From Alteromonas sp. KUL42 (GTDB taxonomy: Bacteria > Pseudomonadota > Gammaproteobacteria > Enterobacterales > Alteromonadaceae): a DNA stretch of 64,000 nt. Below, in pieces: positions 28,201 to 40,272 of this stretch. The DNA is taken from the NCBI RefSeq assembly GCF_006538325.1, contig NZ_BJKK01000009.1, positions 124,001 to 188,000 on the forward strand, written 5' to 3'. Position 1 is the first letter of the stretch. Every line of letters starts with the position of its first letter. The notes beneath the pieces were generated by a model. The model saw nothing but the letters and a program-made list of their open reading frames with translations. It ran no database searches and was not told the DNA's origin. Position numbers and translations under genes: made by a program.

Positions 28201-28444
28201 ACGCATCAATATCGGTAGCAGAAATTGCATCGACGATTGAAGAAGATTCTTTCTTCACGTTTAACGCGTTTTCAAGAGAAGCTCTCACGCCAGTTACTTC
28301 AATTACTTCGGTGTCATCAGAAATACTCTTGTTAATTGCAGCGTTAACTTCTTGAGCGATAATAGTTGGTGAGCTCACGGCGAGTAAAAAGGCCGTCGTG
28401 CTATTTAAAATTAGGTGAGAGCCATTAATTTTGTTGGTGTGCAT
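25297..28444 (-). pseudogene. TonB-dependent receptor, single frameshift
   Basis: An outer-membrane uptake receptor of about 1048 residues when joined. The first 186 codons give a signal peptide, then a plug domain (VIEVTGVRASLENALNVKKES, ALDLGEALQAIPGIQ, VIKSPTADLQEGG). At 27929-27934 a C6 run (G6 on the coding strand) is one base too long; with five the reading continues EGGIAGVVDMQLQQALSK into the 870-codon beta-barrel, which ends in the outer-membrane signature YQLAVNYRF. The barrel is otherwise intact. Gammaproteobacteria use such receptors without SusD for oligosaccharide import, and this is the only uptake protein in the locus. Confidence 0.85.
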
Positions 28445-28910
28445 GAACGCAATCTCTATAAATACAACAAATATAAATATGTTTTTTTGGAACCCAACTT
28501 CCCCAACAACACATCATGTTAAGGAATTGTGAATGATAATATCACCCCTCACAATCATTAAAAATCACTAACAATCAATTTCGATCGTAATTTTTTTAAT
28601 CTTAAAGATTTATAATTTCAATGGAAAATATACAAATACCATACGCCACCTCCATGCTGGATTGTAAATTACAATAAAAATCGTATATACAAGCATGTAG
28701 AAGAGAAAAGTCATCGTATTTATTTAGACGCGTAGCAAAAACCAAGGAATCATATACAGCCACATATAATCATTAAATGTCACCCTAGACTTGTATCTTC
28801 TTCCGAAAGTAGTGTAAATAGTGTGTAAATTACATGACTGTAGTTAGCAATCTTACCTATCGGTAGTATTGTTTATTCAATAAGCCAGCGCGTGTGATGA
28901 CGAGTAAAAA
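28445..28910. promoter_or_regulatory. Divergent promoter region, receptor / DUF1800
   Basis: 466 AT-rich bases between the divergent receptor and DUF1800 genes, without a credible frame. It should carry the promoters for both and any regulator sites, but I could not identify boxes or a repeated operator with confidence. Confidence 0.4.
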
Positions 28911-30209
28911 ATGAAGACCGCAATAGCAACGAATCGATTTGGTCTAGGAGCTACCCCTGTCGAGCTAAAAGTAGCAGTTGACGACCCTGTCGGACATGTT
29001 GTCGCTCAAATAGTACCAATACATTTAAATAAAACGAATTCGTCTCAATCAATTGCTTTGACACTTAACCGATATCGTAAAGACAACTCTGAAGAATCAA
29101 AAGACGAGGCTCGTAAGTTTAGGCAAGCCACCTACAAGCGACTCTCCATTGGGACGCTCAATAACGCAATTAGTAGCACGCAGCCGTTTATGTGGAGAAT
29201 GCTAGATTTCTTTTCAAATCACTTTAGCGTTACTGCGCAGGGAGCATATCTGACAGCGCTTTCACCAACATTGGAACGCGAGGCAATAGCTCCCAATCTC
29301 TTAGGTAATTTTTCAGACATGCTGCTTTCTGTTTGTCGCCACCCGGTTATGCTCGTATACCTGAATAATGAAAAGTCATTTGGCAAGAACTCGCGTTTGG
29401 GAAAAAAAGGAAAGGGGCTCAACGAAAACTTAGCACGGGAAATACTTGAATTGCATACCTTAGGCGTAAATGGTGGATATACCCAAAGCGATGTTATCGC
29501 ATTAGCAAACGGTATTTCCGGGTGGGGTGTTCAGGCCCCTGAAAAAACAAAAGCTGGGCTTTTCTTCTTTAGAAAAGCCGGACATGAACCCAGTTCACAG
29601 TCATTGTTGGGCAGGTTATTTACTCAAGAAAACGAAGAGCAAGGTGAAGCCATGCTCAGGTATATTGCAGCTCGACCAGCAACAGCTAAACATATCAGCG
29701 AAAAGTTAGTTAAGCATGTTGTCAGTGATACCCCCTCACCAACGTTACTAAAACATGTAGAACAAACTTGGTTAGACACAGAGGGTGATTTCAAATCGAT
29801 TTATCATGCACTCGTTACTCATCCGCACTCTTGGTTCGACACCTTAGATAAATTCAAGACTCCCAGAGAGTTTCTGATCTCTACTTGCAGAGGGATAGGC
29901 CTTACTTCACTTAAAGAAGGGTTTGCAATCCGTAGTCTCACTGAAATGGGCCAAGCACCTTTCAAAGCAGGTAGTCCCGCTGGTTATGAAGACTCAGAGG
30001 ACTTCTGGAATAGTGGCTATGGATTAATGGCAAGAGCCGATTGGCTCTCATCTTTGCGCATAAACCGACAGTTTGAAATCCCCGAACTGGCCAGCAAATT
30101 ATTAGGATCAACACTATCCGAACACACGAGACAACTAGTGTCTCGAGCAGAAAGTCGTGACCGTGCGTTTGCTCTTTTATTTTTAAGCCCAGAGTTTATG
30201 AGGAGATAG
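28911..30209 (+). CDS. DUF1800 protein
   Basis: A 432-residue protein whose start (IATNRFGLGATPVELK) and later segments (PFMWRMLDFFSNHFSV, LNENLAREILELHTLGVNGGYTQSDV, FKTPREFLISTCRG) are the standard landmarks of DUF1800. The family is nearly always paired with DUF1501, as here, where the stop is 2 bp before the next start. Function is not established; the pair is exported or periplasmic in many bacteria and recurs beside polysaccharide loci. No obvious signal peptide is seen with this start. Confidence 0.8.
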   Translation: MKTAIATNRFGLGATPVELKVAVDDPVGHVVAQIVPIHLNKTNSSQSIALTLNRYRKDNSEESKDEARKFRQATYKRLSIGTLNNAISSTQPFMWRMLDFFSNHFSVTAQGAYLTALSPTLEREAIAPNLLGNFSDMLLSVCRHPVMLVYLNNEKSFGKNSRLGKKGKGLNENLAREILELHTLGVNGGYTQSDVIALANGISGWGVQAPEKTKAGLFFFRKAGHEPSSQSLLGRLFTQENEEQGEAMLRYIAARPATAKHISEKLVKHVVSDTPSPTLLKHVEQTWLDTEGDFKSIYHALVTHPHSWFDTLDKFKTPREFLISTCRGIGLTSLKEGFAIRSLTEMGQAPFKAGSPAGYEDSEDFWNSGYGLMARADWLSSLRINRQFEIPELASKLLGSTLSEHTRQLVSRAESRDRAFALLFLSPEFMRR

Positions 30210-30211
30210 CT

Positions 30212-31357
30212 ATGCAAAGACGTGCATTATTAAAGCTCTTAGCGAGCGGTGCAATTATGCTTCACTCTCCAACATTGTACGCAGTTAATGAAGTAAAAAA
30301 GGCAAAACCATTAAAGCGTGTGATATGGATACTGCAACGAGGCGCTGTTGACAGCCTACATACTATTATTCCAGCTTTTGAGAAGAACCTCATCTCTCTT
30401 CGCCCAGATTTAGTGACTGGGCTTGAAAACGCTTTTTCATTGGATGATCAATACAAACTTCATCCGTCGCTAATTAATGTGCATGATTTATTCCTGCGCA
30501 AAGAACTATCGTGTATTGTGGCAACTTCTACAGGCTATAAAGGTCGCTCCCACTTCGATGGTCAAGATTATCTTGAAAGCGGTTTAGGGGCTCCTAACCT
30601 TCAATCTGGTTGGCTTGGTCGCGCTATGGACACTCTTGGTACTGAAGGCATTGCAATATCAAAGTCAACCCCTTTGGCATTTAGAGATTCTTCACGAGGA
30701 CGCAACTTTTACCCATCCAATTTTGACAATTCGATAGACAGCTTAACCGATGATCTCGTTGCGCTTTATCAATATGACGAAAAGCTAACCAAAGCGCTGA
30801 CCTCTGGCACAGAAATAAAAAGTGCCTTAATGAGTGATAGCAAGAAGCGCCCATCTGCCTCTTTTTCTAAATTATGCGGTGAATGTGCTGACATAATGCA
30901 ATCAAAACCAAACATTCAGTTTGTAATGATAGAGTCGGGAGGCTGGGATACCCATAAAGCCCAGAATGCCAGATTATCCAGGGTGTTAGGGCAATTAGAT
31001 GACGGCATCGCGCAACTAAAGAAAGGATTAGGCAAAGACTGGAAAAACACCCTTGTTTTAGTCACGTCCGAGTTTGGAAGAACAGTGCGACAAAATGGAA
31101 CAGGCGGCACAGATCATGGCACAGCCAGCAGTATGTTTATTGCGGGTGGCTCTCATTTAGGAGGCTCGGTCCATGGAACGTGGCCTGGGCTTTCAGATGA
31201 CGCTCTTTTCGAGAAGCGCGACCTTGCTCCAACGACGAATACGTTTTCTTGGATATCTACCGCTATAAAACAACACCTTGGACTTACCTTGAGTCAAGCA
31301 AGGGCTATATTTCCTGATCATCCATCATATGACTGCGAGCTTTTTAAGAGAGAATAA
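30212..31357 (+). CDS. DUF1501 protein, Tat-type leader
   Basis: A 381-residue protein beginning MQRRALLKLLASGAIML, a short twin-arginine-like leader, so probably folded before export. The body matches DUF1501, a family related to sulfatases and alkaline phosphatases in fold: VIWILQRGAVDSLHTIIP, then SHFDGQDYLESG, ESGGWDTHKAQN and TSEFGRTVRQNGTGGTDHG, which carry the Asp/His residues expected to bind metal. It lies 2 bp after DUF1800. A phosphatase- or sulfatase-like role on algal sugars is possible but not shown. Confidence 0.8.
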   Translation: MQRRALLKLLASGAIMLHSPTLYAVNEVKKAKPLKRVIWILQRGAVDSLHTIIPAFEKNLISLRPDLVTGLENAFSLDDQYKLHPSLINVHDLFLRKELSCIVATSTGYKGRSHFDGQDYLESGLGAPNLQSGWLGRAMDTLGTEGIAISKSTPLAFRDSSRGRNFYPSNFDNSIDSLTDDLVALYQYDEKLTKALTSGTEIKSALMSDSKKRPSASFSKLCGECADIMQSKPNIQFVMIESGGWDTHKAQNARLSRVLGQLDDGIAQLKKGLGKDWKNTLVLVTSEFGRTVRQNGTGGTDHGTASSMFIAGGSHLGGSVHGTWPGLSDDALFEKRDLAPTTNTFSWISTAIKQHLGLTLSQARAIFPDHPSYDCELFKRE

Positions 31358-31518
31358 TTTTCTAAGTGCCGCAGGGTGAACAGAAAGCGGCTTCGAAAAT
31401 AGTGAGCGTTATCAGCTAAGAATAGGTCGCAGTAAACGTTGGTTACTTAACACACGCGACCTAGACAGTACCGGTACCGAGCTGATGGAATAAAAGCCCG
31501 CCATGAAGCTCCCGTTCG

Positions 31519-34089
<2,571 letters not shown>

Positions 34090-34205
34090 CTAGGATACTC
34101 TTCTACAAATACTTGCTGCTTCAGTACAAAAATCAAAAATTCTTTTCACAATGACGTTCAGATTAAACTGCATTTACCACGTAACAAGCCGATGCACGAC
34201 TGGCT

Positions 34206-37200
34206 CTAGTGAATTTCTTCACCAAACGTTTTTTTCATCTTTAGAAGCCTTACAGGTCCAATCAAGCCAGATGGTTGCAGCTTTTTCGGTTGTTTAACAA
34301 AGAAATTGAATCCAGTGAAAGTGACACGCTGACTTTGAGGTGGAGGTCTATTTTCGACCAGCCAGGGCACAGTATCGCCAGTCATCGAATAACCGCTGGT
34401 GTCTGGATATGCTTCATCCCCAATAAGTCGGTTTACCCACGTATTTGTCACCGAAATTTTAAGCGTATTACCACCGGACTTTAATGCGCTTTGAATATTT
34501 AGAACAAAAGGAGGCTTCCACAAGGTTTCGAATTCTTGACCGTTCACTGTAACCTCAGCAATTTGTTGTACGTTTCCCAAATCCAAATATGCTGGACCCG
34601 TTTTTACTAATCGATCGCGGTCTAATTGAAAAGTAGTTTGATATTGGGCTGTACCGGAATAATACTTAATGCCATCGATGTCACTATCTGTCCAATCTAT
34701 AAGTTCATCAAACGTAACCTCGCCTGGCCCTGCCCATGCTTGATCAAATTTGACAAGCCATGGTCTGCTGAATGTGTAAATAGTCTCATGCTCACTCTTT
34801 CGTACGTAAATATCATCGATCTTTGAACTATGATTGCCTTTATATATTGGGCTTTCATCATCACGTCGAATAAAAATAAACCTAGATGCAAATGGCTCTA
34901 AAGAAAGCTTAGCTGTGAGTCGAGAGTTGTTTATTTGGAAGTCTTTAATTTTCTCTATGGTGCCATCATCCACATTCCATATTTCCGGCGTCCCCTTTCC
35001 CTCACGTAGACTTATTTCGACACGTTTGAATTCAGGGTCGTCATTGTAGAAATAATAAAGATCGTTTGGCCCAATTCGTCTGTGCGCAAAAAATTGTGCT
35101 GGTTCGCCATTAATTTCGAAATCAGCCTCCATCTCCAATACGTCGATTGATTCGTCTAACGAATAGCTACTAACGACCCCTTTTTTGTAGCGATTTAATC
35201 GAGGTGCATTATTCTCTTCATCGCCCCATAGTGACTTTACAATCTGGTCGAACTCATTTTGGTACGCCCACTCACTGTAACCAATAACATGCTTGGGCCT
35301 GTCGCCAATAACAGTTGCACCTGCAGCGACTAGCTCTTCAATGCGCTGCAACGTTTTAAAGTGTAAATACTCAGTTTTGTACAAATGTAACGCTTTGTAG
35401 CTGGTGCCCTCGGGCAGCACTAACATGCCATCTTTTACACTTGCGCGGTTAAGTAAAACATCTGTGTTGGTGTAATCGTAGCCGTAGCCATTGGGCACAG
35501 AAGTGTTGTTAGCGTTACCCACTCTAAGAGGCGCCACATCACCTAAATGCACAAGGAAGTCTGCCTCTGGTACGCCTTGTTGAAGTAAATAAGAGCCTCT
35601 GGCTAAATATTTAAACCACGCTTTGCCGCCATTCTTCCACCATGTTTGAGTTCTATCGATATGAGAACCGATAGAATCCATCGTCATGCCAGGTTTTATA
35701 TGGTTATTCGGTTGATGGGCAAATCGATGAAACATGGTTTCGTTGATGCCCCGCGCCCACATTTCGTCACCGTAATGCTTGTAGAAGTAAGGATGTCCAT
35801 ACCAATTTACCGTATTGATGGATGTGAACGACTCAGCCGAAACCACTTTTTTACCATAAATATGCGCTGACGAAATGGCAGCCATAATGCGACCGTTGTA
35901 TTCTTTCTCGCGTACCCAGAATTCACCCATCAAGCGGTCTGCTTTTCCACCTGCAGCGAGTTCGTCAAAGGGCCCCCATCCGTAAGGCTCAATATAGGAC
36001 TCAAGCCCATATTCGTTTGCTAAACGGGTAAATTCACCGAAGTAGTTTTCTACCATTAGGTCTGACTGATGCTGTCTAAATTCTTGTAAAACAGCTCCCG
36101 TATGTTCAGGCGACTCAATAACTCGGCCAGTCATAACAGGTAACCACGGGATAAAGTCATAGCCAAACTTGTGTTCAAAACTTTGTGCTATATCATCAGT
36201 CCAGTTTTGCCCACCCACTTCGTAGCTATCAATCTCGACCGTTTTAAGTGATTCGATACCGGCGTCTTTGGCTCCTTCCATCACTTTTCCAACAAATTGT
36301 TCAAAGTGAAAACGCAAGGCTTCGGCATCAAATTTATCAACTTCTAAACCTTCTCCTTCCACCGTAGCCGGCACATTAAAAGCCCCCGTGCTGGTGTATC
36401 CAAAACGTAAAAGTTGCCAGTCACCATCAGGCACATTTACACCTTCTGGCGGCAGTTCTCCTCTATTCAATACAACAATGTCATCACGCCTAATCAAGGC
36501 ATCAGGCGCTATACTCGGTGCTAAGCTTAACTTTCCTCGTTCCATAGAGTTCATTGAAAGCCAGTTATCCATACGCGGCGTTGACCACAAGTCGAAACGC
36601 TTGATGGCAATAGGTTTATCAAATACAACGCGAAAATACTTGGCATTAAAACCATCATTCTTATCAGTAACCAATTGTGGACTGAAAGCCCACATTCTGG
36701 CGCCAGTTCTTGGTCTACGCAGTTTGTCTACAACGCGGCGAAAGTTCTCTCCATCATCCGATACCCAGAGAGAAGCATCGCCATGTCGATTTGGGGTCTC
36801 TATCTGCAGGCTTCTGAGTGTAGATGGCTTGTCCACCTCTACCTGTACCCAATAGACGTCATCTTCATTTTTTGAAAAGGTCAGTTCAGTATCCCAATCG
36901 CTATCTTTTAAAACACTAGCATCGAGAGTTTTGTCAGAAGTAGTGATCTTGGCGTTTTTAAAACGATTGTCTGATACATAATTATCTCTGGGTATGGCAA
37001 TGACAGCGACATCACGATAAAGCTGCTCTGCATATCCGGGCTGAGGGGGGACTAAGACTTGCTTACCACTTACACTTAGCTCTGACCACGTCAACCGTTT
37101 CATTGACTGTTCTGGCGTTACCCATGGACCACCGCTCGACGTCCACCCGTCGGAATTGTGAATACCAAACTCAATACCTTGTTTATCTGCTTGCTCGGCG

Positions 37201-37472
37201 GCATGAAGTAAGTGTTCATAAAATTCGTCAGTATCAAATCTAATAGGGCCGCGGGAAGAATATGGCCAGTTACGTCTATGGACATGAAAGAAGATTGCCC
37301 CTCCAATGCCTGCATCTCGCATAGCTTTGAAGTCCTCGGTAAACCCTTCTTTGCTCATATTGCCGTTCATCGCATGCATCCAAGTTTTCGGAAGATAGGA
37401 TGGCTCAGGCGACGCGAACTCCGACTCTAAAATAGACTGCGCCAGCGTTTTCAATGGGGTGACGATAAACAC
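34206..37472 (-). CDS. GH106 alpha-L-rhamnosidase
   Basis: A 1088-codon enzyme of GH106. The opening WMHAMNGNMSKEGFTEDFKAMRDAGIGGAIFFHV, GIHNSDGWTSSGGPWVTPEQSM, and the later VEIDSYEVGGQNWTDD and AESFTS (catalytic-region acids) are family landmarks; a C-terminal beta-sandwich (VTVNGQEFETLWKPPFVLNI) follows. It should remove terminal alpha-rhamnose from ulvan oligomers. In this frame it begins at GTG 37472 within a truncated leader. An A8 run at 37482-37489, if one base shorter, joins an ATG at 37503 and gives a full signal peptide (MSLCYFFIAVVFIVTPLKTL), so the true 5' end is probably 37503. Confidence 0.85.
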   Translation of the reverse strand: MFIVTPLKTLAQSILESEFASPEPSYLPKTWMHAMNGNMSKEGFTEDFKAMRDAGIGGAIFFHVHRRNWPYSSRGPIRFDTDEFYEHLLHAAEQADKQGIEFGIHNSDGWTSSGGPWVTPEQSMKRLTWSELSVSGKQVLVPPQPGYAEQLYRDVAVIAIPRDNYVSDNRFKNAKITTSDKTLDASVLKDSDWDTELTFSKNEDDVYWVQVEVDKPSTLRSLQIETPNRHGDASLWVSDDGENFRRVVDKLRRPRTGARMWAFSPQLVTDKNDGFNAKYFRVVFDKPIAIKRFDLWSTPRMDNWLSMNSMERGKLSLAPSIAPDALIRRDDIVVLNRGELPPEGVNVPDGDWQLLRFGYTSTGAFNVPATVEGEGLEVDKFDAEALRFHFEQFVGKVMEGAKDAGIESLKTVEIDSYEVGGQNWTDDIAQSFEHKFGYDFIPWLPVMTGRVIESPEHTGAVLQEFRQHQSDLMVENYFGEFTRLANEYGLESYIEPYGWGPFDELAAGGKADRLMGEFWVREKEYNGRIMAAISSAHIYGKKVVSAESFTSINTVNWYGHPYFYKHYGDEMWARGINETMFHRFAHQPNNHIKPGMTMDSIGSHIDRTQTWWKNGGKAWFKYLARGSYLLQQGVPEADFLVHLGDVAPLRVGNANNTSVPNGYGYDYTNTDVLLNRASVKDGMLVLPEGTSYKALHLYKTEYLHFKTLQRIEELVAAGATVIGDRPKHVIGYSEWAYQNEFDQIVKSLWGDEENNAPRLNRYKKGVVSSYSLDESIDVLEMEADFEINGEPAQFFAHRRIGPNDLYYFYNDDPEFKRVEISLREGKGTPEIWNVDDGTIEKIKDFQINNSRLTAKLSLEPFASRFIFIRRDDESPIYKGNHSSKIDDIYVRKSEHETIYTFSRPWLVKFDQAWAGPGEVTFDELIDWTDSDIDGIKYYSGTAQYQTTFQLDRDRLVKTGPAYLDLGNVQQIAEVTVNGQEFETLWKPPFVLNIQSALKSGGNTLKISVTNTWVNRLIGDEAYPDTSGYSMTGDTVPWLVENRPPPQSQRVTFTGFNFFVKQPKKLQPSGLIGPVRLLKMKKTFGEEIH

Positions 37473-37650
37473 AACTGCTATAAAAAAAATAACACAACGA
37501 CATTTTTTAACACAAAAACAAATTGGTTTTGATTCATGGTGACTAATTTTGCTACATTGTGATTACATGTGATTGAATGTAACTCAACATCGCTGTCTTT
37601 GAAACAGAAGAATAGGGCAACGGTGACGACTCTCATTGAGATAAAATAAA

Positions 37651-40219
37651 ATGAAAATTAAGAAGAAGGCCACGATAGTTAGATTAAAAAGTGCTGGTTT
37701 ATTCAAAACCACCGCTTTCGGGTTGGCAATAAGCTTTTTAACTGCGGCTTGCGCCCCAACAGAGACCCCCAAAGAAACGATTTCGGAAAATGACTTCTAC
37801 ACTCAAAGAGCTGCTCTCATTGCCAAGTACTCTAAAACCGACAACGTTTTTTCAGCCTTAAGAGCACAAATAGCGCCTTCGGATCCTGCAAGCCACCAGT
37901 ACTGGCAATGGCGCGTTGATCAATACCTCTATGGACAGTATCCGGAATATCAACAAATTTATGACGGGTTCAAAGAGGGAAAGAAATTCGAAAATATTTA
38001 TCCTCTTGTAAAAGAAGACCTAGGGCCCAAAAAAACTCTTCCTGATGCTCTACCAAAGCTACCAAAAGGTCACTTTACTGAAAATTTGCCTGGAAACCCT
38101 CATCGCGGATGGCAATACCTTGATGGGGATACGCTATATATCACCTATCAAGGGAAGTTAACTGACCCATACGTCGCCAGCTATAATCTTGTAACCCAAG
38201 AATGGAAAGGACCTTTCAAAGTCGCCGAAAGTACCTTATCAAAAGGCGATAGAAAGATTGATAGTCACGGCAGGCCAATCATAGAAATGGATACGCAAGG
38301 CTACCTACACATAGTCTATGGCGGGCATGGTGGAGAACGTGAGGATGGACTAAATCCGCTTTCAATAGACACGCCTCACGCTGGCGGTAGAATGCTGCAT
38401 GTTGTATCTAAAAAACCTTATGACATTAGCGAGTTCAAATACGTAGATGATATTACGCCTTTTGCGTCATACACTAAAAGCTATAAGATGGGCAATGGCG
38501 ATATCTACTTATTTACGCGGGCTGGAACTCATAAGTCCCCATGGGTCTATTATAAGATGCCTGCCGGAACTAAACGTTTTGAGAAGCCTGTTATTATTAC
38601 CTGGCCAACGCCTCAATCAGACGAGCCCATTAATGTTGATACGTTTTACATCAACCCGCTTAAAATCTCAGATACCGAGATAGCCATTAGCTTTCTTTGG
38701 CACGAATGTAACTTCTTAGAAATTCACGATAAAGAAACCTATGCCCGTATCAACGCCTATTACATGCGTTTAGACACAACCAGTGGGCTTTTCTATAACG
38801 CTCAAGGTGAAAACATTGACCTTCCGGTCACAATTAATGTGGCGAACGACAAGATGCTGGCTTTCAATTCAACAGATAAAGAGGAAACGCCATTTGGTAC
38901 TTCTCCAGTCATTTTAAAAAGTGGTCAGCCAGCAGTAGCTTATGAGGCTCGCACTAAGGCTTACCGCGAGTGGCGAATGGCAGCCTTTAACAACGGTCAA
39001 TGGCAACATAGTTTACCTATGCCAGGTACGGTAAACAGAACGCTAAAAGATGAAGAAAACAAGTCAATTTCTAATATTCTCGATTTGGTAGTTTTAGGCA
39101 CGCCATCAGGTAAACACACCGCTGTTACTGTGTATCGCGACGCAAATGGCACAACCTATTTTTCCACAGTGGAAAGTTCAAACGGTACTGACTGGAAAGT
39201 CGTCAATGCCCATTTGGCACTTGATAATACGCGTATACAGATGGAAGCAATCAAAGATGATGCTGGACTAAATATAGGTGTTATTTTAAATATTAAAAAA
39301 GGGGCAGCCCAACGCTTATACCTTTGGCATGATGGTGAGTTTCAGCGACCGGGTCAGCTCGCTTCGACTGGTGTCGACGGCGCAACTGACGCAACATTGT
39401 TTCATGAATCGTTTGAAAATGGAGGCTGGAATGCGGCCTCTCCTCGCGGTTTTACACCTGGCCTAGACAACTCGCTCGCGAAAAATTTCATGTTTAACCA
39501 ACTACAAACTGACTCCGCGTTTTCGCTAGAACAAAGTATTGTTCGCAGCGGTGACTACTCAGCAAAATTGTATTGGAAGCATAAAACGCCAGCTTCTTAT
39601 AATGGAGACCCTCAAAAAAATCGATAACGTAGATAGAAAAGCGATGTTTCATGGCTTTAAAACCAGCAAAGTTTTAGGCGCTGAAGCATGGTACGGCTTT
39701 AGTTTCTATTTTCCTAGCGAAGGCACGCGCAATGAACCGAACGATTGGTTGTTTTTTCAGATTCACGGTAGCGCCGACAAACGATTAAAAGAGCATTCCC
39801 GAAACCCACCTTTTTCCTTGACGCTCACTCCAGAGGGCATGCGAGGGGCTTGGAAATGGGACCCTCACGAACTAAGCCCTAGCCGACATGGTGATGGAAC
39901 TGCTCATTTTGAAGTACCGAGTAACAAACAAGATTATCTAGACCGTTGGGTCGACTTCGTTCTTCACGCCAAAGTTGACTACACACAAGTTAGCACCGGT
40001 TTTCTAGAGCTTTGGGTTGATGGCAAAAAGGTATTAGATAAACAAAACATTCGATTTGGCTATAACGATGACAAAGGCATTTATCCATCGTGGGGAATGT
40101 ATTTTAACGGTGATTTGAGCGGAATGCAGAGCGATCATTATTTATACCTAGATGAGATTCGGATGACTGATTCAACTGACGCCACTTATGAGGATGTAGC
40201 GCCTCGGCTATCTAAGTAA
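37651..40219 (+). pseudogene. Propeller plus jelly-roll lyase, single frameshift
   Basis: A lipoprotein (LTAAC, Cys34) in two modules. Residues about 140-560 are a BNR_4-type beta-propeller with His206 (DSHGRP), His226 (YGGHGG), Tyr274 (FASYTKS) and Arg290 (LFTR). The His-His spacing of 20 and Tyr-Arg spacing of 16 match those I recall for PL25 ulvan lyase (His123, His143, Tyr188, Arg204). After residue 658 an A7 run (39614-39620) is one base too long; with six the frame continues QKIDNVDRKAMF into a jelly-roll like that of glucuronan/heparin-lyase-I-type enzymes (GAEAWYGFSFYFP, FFQIHG, LELWVDGKKV, YLDEIRM). Joined length is about 855 residues. Confidence 0.7.
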
Positions 40220-40272
40220 GCATTTCAGGTAACAATATAATTTTCATATAGCTTAAAAAACGGGCCATAACA

